From the NCBI GenBank assembly GCA_027019265.1, contig JALUWX010000119.1, forward strand, positions 62,001 through 126,000: 64,000 bases of DNA, read 5' to 3'. The notes beneath the pieces were generated by a model. The model ran no database searches and was not told the DNA's origin. It saw only the letters and a program-made list of their open reading frames with translations. Below are positions 59,987-64,000 of the stretch, in pieces. The DNA is from Phycisphaerales bacterium. GTDB lineage: Bacteria; Planctomycetota; Phycisphaerae; Phycisphaerales; UBA1924. Positions within the stretch are counted from its first letter, which is position 1. Every line of letters starts with the position of its first letter. Both the position numbers and the translations under genes were made by a program.

Positions 59987-61168
59987 ATGCCTCCCGCCGA
60001 CGACATCGCGCCGATCGACCCCCTCGGGATGACCCACGAGCAGTTCGTCCGCGCGTGCGCCGAGCACGGGATCAAATCCGGGCGCGCGATGAACGCCTAC
60101 CGCGCCGTCTTCAAACAGGGCAACACCGACGCCCCCCCCGCGCGAACCACCATCCCCCCCATCGTCCATCGCCTCACGGAAGACGTGGACGAGGGGACCA
60201 CCACCAAGTTCGTCTCCAGACTCGACCGACCCGACGACGAATCCCGCGCGCACGACACCCTCGGCGCACTCGCAAAGGACCTCCGGGTCGAGCACCTCGA
60301 CATCGAGTCCGTCATCATCCCCATGGTCGGGCGTACCAAGAAGAAAACCCACACCCTTTGCGTCTCCTCCCAGATCGGGTGCGCCATGGGCTGCGGGTTC
60401 TGCGAAACCGCGCAGATGGGGCTCGTCCGCTCCCTCACCCCGCGCGAGATCGTCGCGCAGTGGTACAGCGCCACCCACCACGAACACACCCACATCGACA
60501 ACATCGTCTTCATGGGCATGGGCGAACCCCTCGACAACTTGGACAACGTCCTCAGCGCCATCGCGTGTCTCACCGACCACCACGGCCCGGCCGTCCCCAT
60601 GAGCGCCATCACCATCTCCACCGTCGGCCGGGTGGACGGGCTCCGCAAACTCGCCCAGGTCGTCCAGCAGCCCGGATGGAAACGCCTGGGTCTCGCGCTC
60701 TCCCTCAACGCGTCCAACGACCACGTCCGCAACCAGATCATGCCCCTCAACAAGAAATGGGGGATGGACGAGCTCCGCGACACCATGATCGAGCTCATGC
60801 ACATCCGGGGCTCGCGCAAGATCCTCTTCGAATACGTCCTCATCCCCGAGGTCAACGACTCCCCCGACCACGCGCGCGAGCTCGCGCTCTGGCTCGAACC
60901 CTTCATGCGCACCGAAAAACGCGGACACATCGGGCTCCTCAACGTCATCCCCTACAACCCCAGAAGAGACTCCCCCTGGCCGGCCCCCGACGAAGCCAAC
61001 GTCAAGCACTTCGTTGACCAGCTCGCCGACCTCGGGGTCTTCGTCAAGCGCCGGCGCACCAAAGGCCGATCCACCATGGCCGCCTGCGGGCAGCTCGGCA
61101 CCGCCTCCATCCGCAAACGCAAGTACGTCGACCTGAGCACCAGCGCCACGAACGAGGGCCATGGCTGA
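59987..61168 (+). CDS. rlmN: 23S rRNA (adenine(2503)-C(2))-methyltransferase family
   Basis: [58 protein letters not shown]. Confidence 0.92.
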   Translation: MPPADDIAPIDPLGMTHEQFVRACAEHGIKSGRAMNAYRAVFKQGNTDAPPARTTIPPIVHRLTEDVDEGTTTKFVSRLDRPDDESRAHDTLGALAKDLRVEHLDIESVIIPMVGRTKKKTHTLCVSSQIGCAMGCGFCETAQMGLVRSLTPREIVAQWYSATHHEHTHIDNIVFMGMGEPLDNLDNVLSAIACLTDHHGPAVPMSAITISTVGRVDGLRKLAQVVQQPGWKRLGLALSLNASNDHVRNQIMPLNKKWGMDELRDTMIELMHIRGSRKILFEYVLIPEVNDSPDHARELALWLEPFMRTEKRGHIGLLNVIPYNPRRDSPWPAPDEANVKHFVDQLADLGVFVKRRRTKGRSTMAACGQLGTASIRKRKYVDLSTSATNEGHG

Positions 61169-63662
61169 CGACCCGTCGCACCAGACACCAACCCACACCC
61201 GACGCGCATCCAAACGCCGTCCGTCGCGCCTTGCGCTCGTCCTCCTCTACCTCATCATCCTGATCCCGAGTTCCCTCTCCGGATCCGCAGCACGACTCCA
61301 GCGCATCTCCGACATCCCCGACCGGGCCGACGTCCCGATGCGCCGCGCCGACGGCTCCATCATCGACCACCGATCCGTCCTCATCGATTGGGATCGGTAC
61401 CCACCATCCGAAACCGACCAAAGCCTCCCCCCCATCCTCCTCATCCACGGCGCCCCCGGCGACAAATCCAACTTCCGCGAACTCGCCCCCCTCATCGCAC
61501 AGCACGGGTACCCCGTCTATTCCATCTCCCTCCCGGGCAATGGAGACTCCTCCTCCGCGCCCAACCTCTCTATCGAGACCCAAGCCCGCTACGCGCTCGA
61601 CTTCCTCGCGCATTTCGACATCGAACGCGCCCACGTCCTCGGATGGTCCAACGGCGGCGCCGTCGCGATCCACATGGCGCACCACGCCCCCGAACGCATC
61701 GCCTCCATCACCATGCTCGCGTCCATCGGGGTCCAGGAGACCGAGGGCTCGGGCTCCTACACCTTCGAACACTTCAAATACGCTGTCGGGCTCGCACTCA
61801 TCGGGTACGCGCCCGAGCTCATCCCCCACTTCGGACACCTCGGCTCCATCGAATCCCGCACCGGGTGGCTCTGGGGATTCTGGGACACCGACCAGCGCCC
61901 CATGCGCAACCTCATGTCCTCCAACACCACCCCCACCCTCATCCTCCACGGCGACGACGACTTCCTCGTTCCCTATTGGGCGGCGCGCACCCACCACGAG
62001 GTCATGCACACCTCGTCCCGGCTCGTCATGATCGACGGGACCCACTTCATGCCCTTCCTCCAGCCCGAACTCGCCGCCGAACACATCGTCGCGCACCTCG
62101 ACCGACACAACGAACCCGGAGTCTCGCCCCTCACCGGCACCCTCGACCTCTCCTCGATGAATGGGCTCGACCGTCCCCCCGGGCTCCTCCACACCCTCGG
62201 CGCATGGATCGGATCCGTCCCCTGGTTCATCCAGATCCCGATCATCACGCTCCTCGCGCGCCGCTTCCCGTTCGTGACCCTCACCATCACGACCCTCTTC
62301 GTCGGGCTCCTCCGCATCGACTTCGGGGTCGCGCTCCTCGCGCTCCTCATCGCACGCGCCTGGTACCTCACGACCACCTCCAACATCCTCGACCGACCCC
62401 GCTCGACCCTGAGCTTCATCCGCGCGATTGTGTTCTTCGTCGTCGCGTATCTCATCGCAACGATCGCGCTCTCCCCGTTCGCCGCCCCGGCGCGGGAAGC
62501 GAACATCGTCGTCTCCTTCAGCGCCGCGATCGTCCTCGCCGCGCTCCTCAACCTCCTCCGCCTCCTCCCCACCACACTCGGCCGCGCCCGAATCCGCGGC
62601 GCCCTCGACCGCATCACCCACCCCGAGTACTGGCCCACCCTCCTCCTCTACCTCCCCGTCCTCCGGCGCGGCGCGTCCCTCATCCTCCGAGGACAAGGGC
62701 TCGCCTTCCTCACCAACGTCAACCCCGGGTTCGGTTGCGGCGGCGGCATTGTGGACGAACGCAAATCCGACCTCCACCCCCGCTTCGCCCCATCCCCCGA
62801 ACTCCTCGACCTCGAGCCCCTCCGCGCAAACGACCCCGACCGACTCACCCGCGCCACAACCCTCGCGTCCACCCTCGGGGGTTACCCGATCATCGCCAAA
62901 CCCGACTCGGGACAGCACGGGGTTGGGGTTAAACTCTGCAACAACGAACCCGCGCTCCTTGCCCACCTCCGCGCCTCTACCCAAGACCTCGTCCTCCAGC
63001 GCTACCACCCCGGACCCATCGAAGTCGGGATCACCTGGGCGCGCGACCCGCGCACCATCACCGACCCCGACTTCACCGGACCCCAGGGCTCCATCATCGG
63101 GATCAACCTCAAGCACCTCCCCACGATCACCGGGGACGGCAAGCGCCCTATCCGCGCCCTCATCATGCGCGACAAACGACTCCGCCGACAGATGAACGTC
63201 CTCTTCCGGGCGATGCGCCCCCGGCTCGACGACATCCCCGATCAGGGCCAAACCGTCGTCCTCGGCGCCGCAGCCAACCACGCGCAGGGCGCCACCTTCC
63301 TCGACGGCTCACACCTCATCACCCCAGAGCTCAACGACACCATCACGCGCATCGCCTCGTCCTTCGCCGACGACCAGGACAGCCCCTTCGACATCGGGCG
63401 CTTCGATGTGCGCTGCACCTCCCTCGAAGACCTCGCGCACGCGCGGAACCTCGGGATCATCGAGCTCAACGGGATCACCGCCGAGCCCGCGCACCTCTAC
63501 GACCCCGACAAACCCCTCCGCTGGCGCTGGGCGCAGCTCTCTGACTACTGGAACCGGGTGCACGACCTCGCGCGCGCGCGACAAGCCACGAGCACGGGCA
63601 ACCCCATCTCCCACGCGCAGATCATCACCATGACTGCGCGCAACGCCTCGGCCTTCATCTGA
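61161..63662 (+). CDS. fusion: alpha/beta hydrolase + multi-TM segment + ATP-grasp (D-Ala-D-Ala ligase-like)
   Basis: LLIHGAPGDKSNFRELAPLI, LGWSNGGAVAIHMA; then TM helices; then YPIIAKPDSGQHGVGVKL, VLQRYHPGPIEVGITWARDP, FDIGRFDVRC, IIELNGITAEPAHLYDP. Start overlaps the rlmN stop. Confidence 0.88.
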   Translation: MADDPSHQTPTHTRRASKRRPSRLALVLLYLIILIPSSLSGSAARLQRISDIPDRADVPMRRADGSIIDHRSVLIDWDRYPPSETDQSLPPILLIHGAPGDKSNFRELAPLIAQHGYPVYSISLPGNGDSSSAPNLSIETQARYALDFLAHFDIERAHVLGWSNGGAVAIHMAHHAPERIASITMLASIGVQETEGSGSYTFEHFKYAVGLALIGYAPELIPHFGHLGSIESRTGWLWGFWDTDQRPMRNLMSSNTTPTLILHGDDDFLVPYWAARTHHEVMHTSSRLVMIDGTHFMPFLQPELAAEHIVAHLDRHNEPGVSPLTGTLDLSSMNGLDRPPGLLHTLGAWIGSVPWFIQIPIITLLARRFPFVTLTITTLFVGLLRIDFGVALLALLIARAWYLTTTSNILDRPRSTLSFIRAIVFFVVAYLIATIALSPFAAPAREANIVVSFSAAIVLAALLNLLRLLPTTLGRARIRGALDRITHPEYWPTLLLYLPVLRRGASLILRGQGLAFLTNVNPGFGCGGGIVDERKSDLHPRFAPSPELLDLEPLRANDPDRLTRATTLASTLGGYPIIAKPDSGQHGVGVKLCNNEPALLAHLRASTQDLVLQRYHPGPIEVGITWARDPRTITDPDFTGPQGSIIGINLKHLPTITGDGKRPIRALIMRDKRLRRQMNVLFRAMRPRLDDIPDQGQTVVLGAAANHAQGATFLDGSHLITPELNDTITRIASSFADDQDSPFDIGRFDVRCTSLEDLAHARNLGIIELNGITAEPAHLYDPDKPLRWRWAQLSDYWNRVHDLARARQATSTGNPISHAQIITMTARNASAFI

Positions 63663-63679
63663 CCCCACCTCGATCTAGA

Positions 63680-64000
63680 TCAGGGCTGGAGTCGCGTCGC
63701 GCTCCACGATCCGAAGCTGAAGTCATCCCCCTCGCGCGTCATCTCTCGCGTCCACAGCGCCCGATCATGGATCCGACCCGTGTCCCCGCACCACAGCTCC
63801 ACGCGCCGCGGGTACAACCGGAACCCGCCCCAATGCGGCGGCCGTGCAATCTCCGGCGCCTTCTCGTCCCCGTGCACGATGGAATCGAGATCCAGCCCCA
63901 TCTCGTCCATCTTCTTCGCGACTTTGTCGAGCATCGCCTGACGAGACCCGATGGGCTCCGACTGATCGCTCGCCCACGCCCCGAGCTGCGACTCCCAGCG
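63680..64000 (-). CDS. pdxH: pyridoxamine 5'-phosphate oxidase, N-terminus cut by window end
   Basis: Reverse strand reads RWESQLGAWASDQSEPIGSRQAMLDKV...PPHWGGFRLYPRRVELWCGDTGRIHDRALWTRE...SATRLQP; continues past the ORF-track start to the window edge. Confidence 0.94.
   Translation of the reverse strand, partial: RWESQLGAWASDQSEPIGSRQAMLDKVAKKMDEMGLDLDSIVHGDEKAPEIARPPHWGGFRLYPRRVELWCGDTGRIHDRALWTREMTREGDDFSFGSWSATRLQP

Overview
High-GC 64 kb window with the gene content of a planctomycete, probably Phycisphaerae-like. That placement is an inference from family content (exosortase, GC-type dockerin, PqiAB, TPR proteins), not from a search. I support about 45 CDS. The left side, after a truncated lipA, is an exosortase/exopolysaccharide locus: export lipoprotein, exosortase, EpsI, giant TPR protein, Wzc-like chain-length/ATPase, epimerase, WecA/MraY-like transferase. 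The rest is mostly housekeeping and accessory genes: tpiA, secG, yicC, glmS, carB, glnS, gltX, asnS, rlmN, rsmE, pdxH and an EF-G paralog. Also present are a degenerate GH35, a halogenase-like flavoprotein, compact PqiA/PqiB, an S9 peptidase flanked by two class V aminotransferase paralogs, an acidic membrane protein with repeated short motifs, and a hydrolase/membrane/ATP-grasp fusion. I recognised no tRNA, rRNA, CRISPR array, transposase or phage genes. The main non-coding leads are a three-hairpin leader before the EF-G paralog, a structured AT-richer intergenic region after carB, a 217-bp segment bounded by 17-nt inverted repeats upstream of the GH35 gene, and an apparent GC-skew change around 26-31 kb. 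All calls come from reading the sequence and ORF translations; no searches, folding or alignments were run.
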